From contig JBIQKC010000018.1 of the NCBI GenBank assembly GCA_044506885.1, positions 1 to 58,831 on the forward strand: DNA of 58,831 nucleotides. The letters run 5' to 3'. The notes below the pieces were generated by a model. That model searched no databases. It was not told the DNA's origin and was given only the letters and a program-made list of their open reading frames with translations. This document shows, piece after piece, positions 8,490 to 16,371 of this stretch (its first letter is position 1; every line of letters begins with the position of its first letter). A program made the position numbers and the translations under genes. The stretch is from Croceibacterium_A sp044506885. Its GTDB lineage: Bacteria > Pseudomonadota > Alphaproteobacteria > Sphingomonadales > Sphingomonadaceae.

Positions 8490-9050
8490 CTAGCCGCTGA
8501 GTTCGTCGAGCTTCTTCTGCATCTCGGCCATCTGCTTGCGCAGGGCGTCGAGATCCTCGTCGGACCGGGCGGCGGGTTCGGCGTCCTGCGCGCTCTGCGC
8601 GCCGCCGGGCATGAAGGCGCTGGTTGCGGCCTTGAACATGGCCATGTTCGATTCCGCCAACCGGGCGAGCGCGTCGGGCCCCATGCTGGCCTTCCACGTC
8701 TCTTGCAGCTTGAGCTGGTTGGCGCGGAAGTTTTCCATCGAGGCTTCGAGGTAATGCGGCATCATCGCCTGCATCGAATTGCCGTACATGGAGATAAGCT
8801 GGCGCAGGAAGCTGATCGGCAGCATCTGCTCTCCGCTCGCTTCCTCCTCCATGATGATCTGGGTCAGGATGGCGTGGGTGATGTCGTTGCCGGTCTTGGC
8901 GTCGATGACCTGGAAATCGACCCCGTCGCGGGTCATCCGCGACAGATCCTCGAGCGTGATGTAGCTGGAGCTACGGGTGTTGTAGAGGCGTCGGTTGGCG
9001 TATTTCTTGATGACGACGGGTCCGTCGTCGGATTTCCGGCTGTCGGCCAT
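8490..9050 (-). CDS. phaR: Polyhydroxyalkanoate synthesis repressor PhaR
   Basis: A 186-residue regulator of polyhydroxybutyrate storage. The N-terminal DNA-binding domain (about residues 12-75) has the hallmark VIKKYANRRLYNTRSSSYITLEDL. The next part (about 80-130, QMLPISFLRQLISMYGNSMQ) is the PHB-accumulation regulatory domain that senses PHA or its monomers. The C-terminus is a short coiled coil rich in Glu/Lys. Family members repress phasin genes and their own gene until they bind polymer. A perfect inverted repeat of TGCTGCA lies just upstream and probably provides autoregulation. No pha biosynthesis gene is in the window. Confidence 0.95.
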   Translation of the reverse strand: MADSRKSDDGPVVIKKYANRRLYNTRSSSYITLEDLSRMTRDGVDFQVIDAKTGNDITHAILTQIIMEEEASGEQMLPISFLRQLISMYGNSMQAMMPHYLEASMENFRANQLKLQETWKASMGPDALARLAESNMAMFKAATSAFMPGGAQSAQDAEPAARSDEDLDALRKQMAEMQKKLDELSG

Positions 9051-9074
9051 GCCGCAACTCCGTCCTGCTGCGCC

Positions 9075-9096
9075 TGCTGCATTAGCATTTGCAGCA
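9075..9096. promoter_or_regulatory. Palindromic operator, probable PhaR site
   Basis: Perfect inverted repeat TGCTGCA-N8-TGCAGCA located 25 bp upstream of the phaR start codon. PhaR proteins of other alphaproteobacteria bind CTGC/GCAG-type or TGC-rich inverted repeats. The right arm and spacer overlap the predicted -10 box, so bound PhaR would block RNA polymerase. Confidence 0.65.
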
Positions 9097-9108
9097 TGTG
9101 CGGCGCAA
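9081..9108 (-). promoter_or_regulatory. Predicted phaR promoter
   Basis: Minus-strand TTGCGC (9103-9108), 16-nt spacer, GCTAAT (9081-9086). The -10 hexamer falls inside the inverted repeat at 9075-9096. It serves phaR and perhaps proS; it lies after the alr stop, separating phaR from the radA-alr operon. Confidence 0.45.
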
Positions 9109-9125
9109 CATGGTTACGTTAACAA

Positions 9126-10178
9126 TTATATGCGGCGGAAGCGGCGTCCCAGAACGGTAAGCAATTCGTATTGCGTCAGCCCGCAATCCTCCGCCGCGCG
9201 CGGCAGGCCATAGGGGATGTCGAGCCAGTCGCCTTCGCGCAGGCCGGGCGCGGCGCTGCAATCGGCGACGACCATATCCATCGAGACGCGGCCGAGCAGC
9301 GGCAGCGAAGCATCCCCGAAGCGCAGCGCGCCGCGCGCGCCCCAGCAGCGCAGGAAGCCATCGGCATAGCCGAGCGACACCGTGGCGGCGCGCATCGGGC
9401 GATCGGCGGTGAACGTGGCGTTGTAGCCGACGCTGTCCCCCGCAGAGAGATCGCGCACTTGCAGGACCACGGCCTGGGGATATGCGACCTGCCGGATCGC
9501 AGCGGCCATCTCGGGACGCGGAACGCCGCCATAGAGCGACAGGCCGGGGCGCGTGAGGTCGAAGGCGTAGCGAGCCCCCAACGCAATCCCCGCGCTGTTG
9601 GCGAGGCTGCGGCGGGCGGCGGGAATCTGCCGCGCGACCTGTTCGAACAAGGCGAGCTGGCGTTCGTTCTGCGGCGCATCCTCGTCCGCCGAGGCGAGGT
9701 GCGACAGCAGCAGGTCGATGCGAAGCGATCCGATCAGCGGATCGCCAATGTCCGCTCCAGGCCAGCCGAGACGGTTGATCCCGGTATCGACCATCAGCCC
9801 GCACGGCCCGCCCCCGGCGCCCAGCCACAGGCGCGCCTGCGCGGGCGTGTTGATGACCGGGCGCACGCCTGTCTGGCGGGCGAATTCGGCATCTTCGCTG
9901 CGCACCGGACCGTGCAGCACGAACAGGCTTTGCGGCGCAACATGGCGCAGCATGGACGGGACTTCGCTCCAGTGCGCGACGAAGAAGGTTTCCACGCCGG
10001 CATCGCGCAGCACGGGCGCAACATTGTCCACGCCCAGCCCATAGGCATCGGCCTTCACCGCCGCGCCGGCCCGCGCCGCGCCCGACATCCGGTCGAGCGC
10101 GCGCCAGTTGTCCGCCAGCGCGTCCTTGTCGATCCGCAGCCGGAGCGTGGGCGGCGGCAGGTCCGGCGATGCCGTCAT
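9126..10178 (-). CDS. alr: Alanine racemase
   Basis: A 350-residue fold-type III PLP enzyme interconverting L- and D-alanine for peptidoglycan synthesis. The PLP lysine is in AVKADAYGLG (Lys42). The second catalytic base Tyr is in DSVGYNATF at about residue 250, and the C-terminal beta domain contains VSMDMVVADCSA. The ATG at 10178 overlaps the upstream MFS stop as ATGA and begins the family N-terminus; the frame continues upstream into unrelated sequence. It is the last gene of the radA operon. Confidence 0.94.
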   Translation of the reverse strand: MTASPDLPPPTLRLRIDKDALADNWRALDRMSGAARAGAAVKADAYGLGVDNVAPVLRDAGVETFFVAHWSEVPSMLRHVAPQSLFVLHGPVRSEDAEFARQTGVRPVINTPAQARLWLGAGGGPCGLMVDTGINRLGWPGADIGDPLIGSLRIDLLLSHLASADEDAPQNERQLALFEQVARQIPAARRSLANSAGIALGARYAFDLTRPGLSLYGGVPRPEMAAAIRQVAYPQAVVLQVRDLSAGDSVGYNATFTADRPMRAATVSLGYADGFLRCWGARGALRFGDASLPLLGRVSMDMVVADCSAAPGLREGDWLDIPYGLPRAAEDCGLTQYELLTVLGRRFRRI

Positions 10179-11560
10179 GCCGCCCGGTCGTCGAAATCGC
10201 GCGGCGGGCCGGACGGCAGGCCCCACCAGGCCACCAGCAACGCCATCAACACCACCAGCCACGTGTACCACAGCCCCGAATAGGGATCGCCGGTGCTGGC
10301 CACGATCGCGGTGGCGATCAGCGGCAGGAAGCCGCCGAAGTAGCCGGTGCCGATGTGATAGGGGATCGACATCGAGCTGTAGCGGATGCTGGTCGGGAAC
10401 ATTTCCGACAGCAGCGCGGCGACCGGCCCGAAAGTCGCGCCCGAAAGAGCGGCGAGCACGAGCAGCGCGGCGACGATCGTGGCGATGGCGACGCCGTCCG
10501 GCATCACGCGCGCGCCCGGCGCGGCGGCGAGCAGCGTCGGCTCCATCGCCCAGCCCATCACCCAGTAGCATGGAAACAGCAGCAGCAGCGTGAGCGCATA
10601 GCCCCAGACGATCGGCTTCTTGCGCCCGACCCGATCCGACAATGCGCCGGACAGGACGAAGAACGTCATCCCCACGAGCGCCGTGCCGCCGACGATGACC
10701 TGGGCCGTGGTCTCATCCATCCGCATCGGGCCGGTAAGAAACGACAGCGCCGAGAAGTTGGCGGTGTACCAGATCACCGTCAGCCCGGCGGCGACGCCGA
10801 ACAGGGCGATGAGAATGCGCCTCTTGTTGCCCGGATAAGTGAAGCTTTCGACGAAGGGATTGCGGGCGATCCTGCCTTCTTCCTTCATCGCCCGGAACGC
10901 TGGGCTTTCCGCCAGCTTGAAGCGCATCCACAGCGAAATCGCCAGCAGCGCCAGCGACAGCAGGAACGGCAGCCGCCAGCCCCATTCGGCCCACGTCGCC
11001 TCGCTCACCAGGGCCTTGCAGCCGAGGATCACCGCGAGGCTGAGCACGAAGCCGCCGACCACGCTGGCCTGGATGAAGCCGGTGTAGAAGCCGCGCTTTC
11101 CGGGCGGGCTGTGCTCCGAGACGTAGATCGCCGCGCCGCCGTATTCGCCGCCGAGCGCGAGACCCTGGAGGATGCGCAGGAAGATGACGATCGCCGGGGC
11201 GGCGAGGCCGATCGTCTCGACCGAAGGCACCAGCCCGACCATCGCGGTGGCGACGCCCATCAGCGTGACGGTGACGAGGAAAGTGTACTTGCGGCCCAGC
11301 CTGTCGCCCAGATAGCCGAACAGGATCGCGCCGAGCGGGCGGAAGCCGAACCCGACCGCGAAACCCGCCCATACGACCAGTTGCCGCACCAGTTCGTTGT
11401 CCGACGGGACGAACGCCGCACCGATCAGCGTCGCCAGCGTGCCGTAGATGAAGAAATCGTACCATTCGAACACGGTGCCCGCGGACGAGGCCGCGATGAC
11501 CAGCCGCATCTCTTTCGCGTCCGTTTCACGCTTCACGGGATCCGCCGCAATCGTCGCCAT
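10175..11560 (-). CDS. MFS transporter, metabolite:H+ symporter (MHS/ProP-like) family
   Basis: A 461-residue transporter with 12 predicted membrane helices. The N-terminus SSAGTVFEWYDFFIYGTLA and the loop GYLGDRLGRKYTFL (the MFS motif between helices 2 and 3), plus ILQGLALGGEYGGAAIYVSE, are characteristic of the MHS subfamily (ProP, KgtP, ShiA). These import small carboxylates or betaine-like solutes with protons; the substrate cannot be read here. It is coupled to alr through an ATGA overlap, and 66 bp separate it from the NifU-like gene. Confidence 0.88.
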   Translation of the reverse strand: MATIAADPVKRETDAKEMRLVIAASSAGTVFEWYDFFIYGTLATLIGAAFVPSDNELVRQLVVWAGFAVGFGFRPLGAILFGYLGDRLGRKYTFLVTVTLMGVATAMVGLVPSVETIGLAAPAIVIFLRILQGLALGGEYGGAAIYVSEHSPPGKRGFYTGFIQASVVGGFVLSLAVILGCKALVSEATWAEWGWRLPFLLSLALLAISLWMRFKLAESPAFRAMKEEGRIARNPFVESFTYPGNKRRILIALFGVAAGLTVIWYTANFSALSFLTGPMRMDETTAQVIVGGTALVGMTFFVLSGALSDRVGRKKPIVWGYALTLLLLFPCYWVMGWAMEPTLLAAAPGARVMPDGVAIATIVAALLVLAALSGATFGPVAALLSEMFPTSIRYSSMSIPYHIGTGYFGGFLPLIATAIVASTGDPYSGLWYTWLVVLMALLVAWWGLPSGPPRDFDDRAA

Positions 11561-11626
11561 CGCTTACCTTTCCCTTGGCCTTTCCCTTCGGCCCTTCCCC
11601 TCGGCCTTCCGTCAGGCCGCGGCGGG

Positions 11627-12061
11627 TTACCGCGCGGCTTCGTCGCTGGAAAGAGCGGCGACGGCCGCCCTCCACGGCAGAAGCATCGCGCCGTGCCGCG
11701 CCGGGTAGTCCGCCGCGCGGGCGATCAGCGCGAGGTCGGGCCAGTCCGGCATCTCGCCCTGCCCCGCCAGCCATGCCTCGATCCGGTCGAGCGCGAGCGC
11801 TATCCCGGCAAGATCGCGCCCCGCCGCATGGCGGGCGAAGATCGCCGCCGCCGCCTGCCCCACGGCGCAGGCGCGCACGCGCAGGCCGATGCGCCCGATC
11901 GCGCCGCCCTCCCCCGGCGCGACGTCGACATCGAGCGTGCTGCCGCAGGTGGGCGAACGGGCGTGGCCGTGGAGCGGGGCGGATTCGAGCGGGCCGTAAT
12001 CGGCGAGTTCGACCGTGAGCGCCAGCAGATCCGGAGTATAGAGGCGGTCGGCCGCGCTCAT
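11627..12061 (-). CDS. NifU N-terminal-like (IscU-type) Fe-S scaffold homologue lacking the third Cys
   Basis: A 144-residue protein of the IscU/NifU N-terminal fold. Two of the usual cluster-binding cysteines are seen (SPTCGSTLD, about residue 39, and RACAVGQAAAAIFA, about residue 64). The region where the third Cys is expected reads ARHGAMLLPWRA instead. IscU-type proteins assemble Fe-S clusters in the cytoplasm. Without the third Cys, this one may be a variant scaffold or carrier. It overlaps cvpA by ATGA within the radA operon. No isc/suf genes are nearby. Confidence 0.75.
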   Translation of the reverse strand: MSAADRLYTPDLLALTVELADYGPLESAPLHGHARSPTCGSTLDVDVAPGEGGAIGRIGLRVRACAVGQAAAAIFARHAAGRDLAGIALALDRIEAWLAGQGEMPDWPDLALIARAADYPARHGAMLLPWRAAVAALSSDEAAR

Positions 12062-12588
12062 GACGGCCCGTCCGCGCCCTCCCCCTCCTGATTCAGGTAT
12101 CGCTGCCGCTCACCGATCAATTGCACGAGCTCGTCGGCGCTGGCGTTGACGAACGGATAGGTGCGCGACGTGACCATCCACGCGGGACGCCCCGCCGGGC
12201 CCCAGACCGTATCGTAGCCGAGCACCAGAATCGAGAAGGCCATGATGACGATGATCACGCCCTTCACGGTGCCGAACCCGAACCCGAGCACGCGATCGAA
12301 CGGCCCGAGCGCCGAATTGCGCGTGGTCTTGCCCGCCCAGCCGGCGATCAGCTTCATCGCCGCCATCGGAATGAACAGCAGCAGCACGAAAGCGAGAACC
12401 GCCGCGCCCGAAGGCGTGCCGATGATCCCGTTGAGGATCGCGGTCATATCCGTGTGCAGGTAGCGGATGGCGAAAATCGCCAGGATCCACGCCGCAAGCG
12501 ACAGCACTTCCTGCACGAAACCGCGCATGAAGCCGCCCACCGCCGCCACGCCGACGATCAGCAGAACGATGATGTCAAAGCCCGTCAT
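12058..12588 (-). CDS. cvpA: CvpA family inner-membrane protein
   Basis: A 176-residue CvpA-family protein with four predicted helices (near residues 5-22, 28-45, 62-82 and 104-124). It has the family N-terminus GFDIIVLLIVGVAAVGGFMRGFVQEVLSL. The hydrophilic C-terminus is cytoplasmic. In E. coli CvpA was found through colicin V production and is linked to envelope stress resistance. It begins 12 bp after the radA stop and is coupled to the NifU-like gene. Confidence 0.88.
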   Translation of the reverse strand: MTGFDIIVLLIVGVAAVGGFMRGFVQEVLSLAAWILAIFAIRYLHTDMTAILNGIIGTPSGAAVLAFVLLLFIPMAAMKLIAGWAGKTTRNSALGPFDRVLGFGFGTVKGVIIVIMAFSILVLGYDTVWGPAGRPAWMVTSRTYPFVNASADELVQLIGERQRYLNQEGEGADGPS

Positions 12589-12600
12589 CCGTGTTCCGAT

Positions 12601-13968
12601 TTATGCCGAGGCCATTATCCGGTCAACGAGCTTGGGCAGACTGTCCAGTCCGGCGTAATGCAGCCCAGCCACGTCCTTGAGTCCGTCGGCCGGGCCGAAC
12701 CCGCAATCGAAGCCGAGCTTGGCCGCCTCGCGCAGCCGCAGCCCGGCATGGGCAACGCCGCGCACTTCGCCCGACAGCGAGACTTCGCCGAACCACACTC
12801 CGCGCAGCGGCAAGGGCTTGTCCGCCAGCGCCGAAACGAGCGCCGCCGCCACCGCGAGGTCCGCGGCCGGATCGGCCAGCCGATAACCGCCGGCGACGTT
12901 GAGATAGACTTCGGCCGAGGAAAAATTGAGCCCGCAGCGCGCCTCCAGCACCGCCAGCAGCATCGCGAGGCGGCCACCGTCCCAGCCCACCACCGCGCGG
13001 CGCGGAGTCGCGCCCGATTGCAGGCGGACGATCAGCGCCTGCACCTCGACCAGCACCGGGCGGGTGCCTTCGAGCGCGGGGAAGATCGCGCTGCCGGCGA
13101 TCGGCTCCTCGCGGCCCGAAAGGAACAGCAGCGAGGGGTTCGGGACTTCGGCCAGGCCCTGCCCCTCCATTGCGAACACGCCGATCTCGTCCACCGCGCC
13201 GAAGCGGTTCTTGAGCGCGCGCAGGATGCGATACTGGTGGCTGCGCTCCCCCTCGAAGCTCATCACCACGTCGACCATGTGCTCCAGCACGCGCGGCCCC
13301 GCTATCGCGCCGTCCTTTGTGACATGCCCGACCAGCACCAGCGCGACGCCGTTCTCCTTGGCGTAGCGAATCAGCTCGAAGGCGCTGGCGCGGACCTGAC
13401 TGACGGTGCCCGGCGCGCCCTCGATAGTGTCGGAATGCATCGTCTGGATCGAATCGACCACCAGCAGCGCGGGCGGCGGAGCGGCGTTGAGGGTGGTCAG
13501 GATGTCGCGCACCGAAGTCGCCGCCGCCAGCTTGAGCGGCGCGCCGGCCAGCCCGAGCCGCGCCGCACGCAGCCGCACCTGTCCGGTCGCCTCCTCCCCG
13601 CTGACGTAGATCGCGCTGGCGCCCGAAGCGGCGATCTTCGCGGCGGCCTGGAGCAGCAGGGTCGACTTGCCGATCCCCGGCTCTCCCCCCATCAGGATTG
13701 CCGAGCCCGGCACGATCCCGCCGCCCAGCGCGCGGTCGAACTCCGCCAGCCCGGTGGAGCGCCGCGTCAGCGGCTCTACCGGCGAATCGAGCGGCTCAAA
13801 GGTCAGCGCACGACCGCCGCCCGACAGGTCGTGCCGCGCGGAAAAGGCCGTCTCCGGCGCATCCTCGACCAGGGTGTTCCACTGCGAGCAATCCGCGCAC
13901 TGCCCCTGCCAGCGCGTGGTAACGCTGCCGCATTCGGTGCAGACATAGCGGCGTTTGGGTTTGGCCAT
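12601..13968 (-). CDS. radA: DNA repair protein RadA (Sms)
   Basis: A 455-residue RecA-like ATPase that promotes branch migration during recombination. The N-terminal C4 zinc finger (CTECGSVTTRWQGQCADCSQW, residues about 10-29), Walker A GGEPGIGKSTLLL (about 93-105), the RadA-specific KNRFGAVDEIGVF (about 252-264) and the C-terminal Lon-protease-like domain are all present. It is the first gene of the minus-strand operon radA-cvpA-NifU-like-MFS-alr. The intergenic region upstream separates it from a divergent unknown gene. Confidence 0.97.
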   Translation of the reverse strand: MAKPKRRYVCTECGSVTTRWQGQCADCSQWNTLVEDAPETAFSARHDLSGGGRALTFEPLDSPVEPLTRRSTGLAEFDRALGGGIVPGSAILMGGEPGIGKSTLLLQAAAKIAASGASAIYVSGEEATGQVRLRAARLGLAGAPLKLAAATSVRDILTTLNAAPPPALLVVDSIQTMHSDTIEGAPGTVSQVRASAFELIRYAKENGVALVLVGHVTKDGAIAGPRVLEHMVDVVMSFEGERSHQYRILRALKNRFGAVDEIGVFAMEGQGLAEVPNPSLLFLSGREEPIAGSAIFPALEGTRPVLVEVQALIVRLQSGATPRRAVVGWDGGRLAMLLAVLEARCGLNFSSAEVYLNVAGGYRLADPAADLAVAAALVSALADKPLPLRGVWFGEVSLSGEVRGVAHAGLRLREAAKLGFDCGFGPADGLKDVAGLHYAGLDSLPKLVDRIMASA

Positions 13969-14103
13969 ACGGTTGCGATATTCGGAACGGATAGGGAACG
14001 CAAGCAGTGCGTGGAGACGGCGACGGTGGAATGCGGACGAGCTATCAGCGACCCAATTGCGAACCTTCGAGGATCATGAGACTTTCCTATGCGTGGAGGT
14101 GGC

Positions 14104-14592
14104 ATGATGACCGGCGCAGTACTTAGGGGCCTCATCGGAACTGCGCTCTTTCTGGAGCCGGTATCCGCAGTCAGCCAGTCACCACTACCGCCGCCCAGGG
14201 CGGTAGAGTTCTTTAATCCAACAATGCGCGAGCATTCTGTGTCAGCCGAATGCGGTAAAGGCAGCGCATCGGTGGTCTGGACGTTCGATGGGCAAAACGC
14301 GACCTTGCGAACATTCACGTTGGGCGGTCGTTCTCTTTCGCCGCCACAACTCGTCCGGATTCAGACTTGGATGTCTGAGATCGGCGGTGACATTCTCATT
14401 GATATCGAGTGCAATGGCGATGCGAGTGGAGTTGCGGCGGGGATGAGGTTGATCAATGCGCAGTCCGCGGGAAGTGGGATGGCTCGCATGATTAGGGGCC
14501 ACCTTATCGACGGAGCTCTGTCTGAGTTCGCCCGATACAACTTTGACGGCAAGAAAATATCTTTTCCTCAAGACCGATCTGAGGTTCGGTAA
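14104..14592 (+). CDS. Hypothetical exported protein
   Basis: About 160 residues with a hydrophobic N-terminus (MMTGAVLRGLIGTALFLEPVSAVSQS) that looks like a signal peptide. The mature part has two cysteines (AECGKG and IECNGD) that could form a disulphide. No family was recognised. GGAGGT at 14095-14100 lies 3 nt before ATG 14104 and 6 nt before ATG 14107, so either may be used; an upstream ATG at 14089 lies before this site and is less likely. The gene is noticeably less GC-biased than its neighbours, suggesting recent acquisition or weak selection. Confidence 0.5.
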   Translation: MMTGAVLRGLIGTALFLEPVSAVSQSPLPPPRAVEFFNPTMREHSVSAECGKGSASVVWTFDGQNATLRTFTLGGRSLSPPQLVRIQTWMSEIGGDILIDIECNGDASGVAAGMRLINAQSAGSGMARMIRGHLIDGALSEFARYNFDGKKISFPQDRSEVR

Positions 14593-14635
14593 AATTGGAG
14601 TACTCGTTCACGTCGAAGGTATTTGATGCATTGCA

Positions 14636-15004
14636 TCACTTGTCCTCAATAACCCCTATGCAGGATTTCATTCGAGCAGCGTGCCACAGTGTTATGAGTC
14701 CGATGGCGGCAAAAGTCTGAAAGCTGGCCCATGTGAACAGCATCGTTTGCTGAGCATAGATGTAACCGGCAATCACCAAACTCGAACAGCCGATGAGCAC
14801 GCTCGCGGCTGCCCATCGCGCCGTACGGCCAATCAGTTGGCCAAAGGTAGCGAGGCTCAAGACCAGAAATGCGAGCGCCAGGACGAACGAAGGAACGCTC
14901 ATTTCCCCTCGCGGACCGAACGGCGCGACCACGCCTGTGGCAAAAAAGCCGACGGCGAAGAGCAGCGCTATTAGCCCCGCCCCAACTCCAATGAACTGTC
15001 GCAC
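14636..15004 (-). CDS. Hypothetical four-helix membrane protein
   Basis: A 122-residue protein with four hydrophobic helices (about residues 5-27, 38-55, 62-85 and 90-108). The first helix reads VGAGLIALLFAVGFFATGVV. No family was recognised. The GTG at 15004 was chosen because GGAGG stands 4 nt before it and it opens the first helix; the open frame upstream runs into repeat sequence. It converges with the preceding exported protein across 43 bp. Confidence 0.5.
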   Translation of the reverse strand: MRQFIGVGAGLIALLFAVGFFATGVVAPFGPRGEMSVPSFVLALAFLVLSLATFGQLIGRTARWAAASVLIGCSSLVIAGYIYAQQTMLFTWASFQTFAAIGLITLWHAARMKSCIGVIEDK

Positions 15005-15075
15005 AGCGCCTCCAGACAGACCGCTCAACAATAACCACGGCAATGCCGGCTTTCCACCCGTGGCGGACCTTCTCG

Positions 15076-15098
15076 CTCTCCCCCTTGCGAGGGGAGAG
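15076..15098. repeat. Palindromic repeat related to the SPLQGRG-type elements
   Basis: CTCTCCCC and GGGGAGAG arms around a short GC loop, lying in the 194-bp gap between two minus-strand genes. The arms match the core of the palindromes at 7-30 and 54936-54959, so it looks like a diverged or partial copy. Nothing else is recognised in this gap. Confidence 0.55.
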
Positions 15099-15198
15099 GA
15101 TAGCGAAGCCCGGGCTTGGCCATGTGCCTCGTGTATCAGAAACGTATAAAGACCAAATGCGGCCCGGCGCCGCGCAGCCCAGAGCGCACAGATTGGCT

Positions 15199-15630
15199 TC
15201 AGACGATACCATGCTGCCTCAGAAGCGCCTCCTCGTCGCCCGAGACCCAGCCGAAGACCCTCGGCTCTTCGCGGAGTTGCTGGACGAAATAGTGGACGTC
15301 GAAATCGATCGCCACGTCCGGCCGGTCCCCGCGCGCATAGGTGGCCGTCCAAGCGACATGGGCGAGGCAATGATGCTCGTCGATCGGAGAGAGGCGGACG
15401 CCGCGCAGCCGCATTTCCTTCGTCCCGATGGCGCGGTAGCGCGCGTAGCCTTGCGCCATGACCTGCTTGAGCCGGTCGTCGTTCTTGCCGGCCATCACCC
15501 CGTCGGGCGAGGCCGCTATGAACTCGGAAGCATAGAGCGCCGCGACCTCGTCCATGTCCTCGTCGCCGGCGAGCGCCCGATTGAACAAGCGCTCGTAACG
15601 CTCGAAGAACGACCTGACGCTGGCTTCCAT
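15199..15630 (-). CDS. SnoaL/NTF2-like domain protein
   Basis: A 143-residue single-domain protein whose pattern of helices and strands (MEASVRSFFERYERLFNRALAGDEDMDEVAALYASEF at the start, then five strands) fits the NTF2-like alpha+beta cone. The segment HHCLAHVAWTATYARGD forms one of the sheet strands. The fold serves as a ligand-binding or small catalytic pocket, and the substrate is not known. It stands alone, with neighbours of unknown function. Confidence 0.6.
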   Translation of the reverse strand: MEASVRSFFERYERLFNRALAGDEDMDEVAALYASEFIAASPDGVMAGKNDDRLKQVMAQGYARYRAIGTKEMRLRGVRLSPIDEHHCLAHVAWTATYARGDRPDVAIDFDVHYFVQQLREEPRVFGWVSGDEEALLRQHGIV

Positions 15631-15689
15631 CGTTCGCTAACCCAAGGATCACTCACCGCAAGTGCGGAATGCAAGGTCGAGAAGGCGGA

Positions 15690-16271
15690 TCAGCCCGCGC
15701 CTATCGCTTCCTTGACCCGCGCCGTAACCGCCGCGTCTATGCGCCGGGCGCCGATGCGCCGCCATACCACGTAACCGGTTCCGGCAACCAAGGCGAGCAA
15801 CGCCAGGCTGATCGACGATACCAGCCACACGACCAGGAACAGCGCGATCAGCACCAGGAACAGCGCAGTCTTGTTGAGCGACCGGGAAAGGGAGCGGATG
15901 TTGTCCTTGACAACCAGCGTCTGCCCAGTGGTCTCGTTCCTGAGGCCGATCAAGGTTCCCAAAGCCTCATCGCCGCCGCCGACCCGGCCGTACACCGCCT
16001 TTACGCTGTGCCCGTCGCGCACGGCAAAGCCGGTATTCCAGGTGGTGATTGCTCTCTCGCTGCCGTCCGCCTCCACCAGGAAGAAGCGATTCTTCTCGTG
16101 GGACGTGACGCTGGAAGTCGTCGATCCGGGCAGGACATTGCCGAAACCGTCGGACGTGGGGGCCGACGTGCGGACGTTGACCTCGGTTTCAGACCAGATG
16201 CTCGACCCGGCCACCGTTCCGCTGCGAATGCGAAGTTCGACGTCTTCCGGACTGCTCGCGACTTTAGCCAC
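15690..16271 (-). CDS. Hypothetical membrane protein with soluble N-terminal domain
   Basis: A 193-residue protein. Residues 1-125 form a hydrophilic, beta-rich region with FFLVEADGSERAITTWN. Two adjacent membrane helices follow at about 134-151 and 153-170, then a basic C-terminal tail. The topology resembles a cytoplasmic sensor or adaptor domain anchored by a helical hairpin. No family was recognised. The start is GTG at 16271, which gives MAKVASSPEDVELR. It is the last of the small unknown genes before dnaJ. Confidence 0.5.
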   Translation of the reverse strand: MAKVASSPEDVELRIRSGTVAGSSIWSETEVNVRTSAPTSDGFGNVLPGSTTSSVTSHEKNRFFLVEADGSERAITTWNTGFAVRDGHSVKAVYGRVGGGDEALGTLIGLRNETTGQTLVVKDNIRSLSRSLNKTALFLVLIALFLVVWLVSSISLALLALVAGTGYVVWRRIGARRIDAAVTARVKEAIGAG

Positions 16272-16371
16272 CGCGCCCCCTTCCTCGATGCCCTGGCCGA
16301 AAGGTTAACACGAGGCGCGGTTATGGAGTCAAGGCGTCGAAGCGGCGGCTCCGGAGGAAAGCGAGGAAGGC

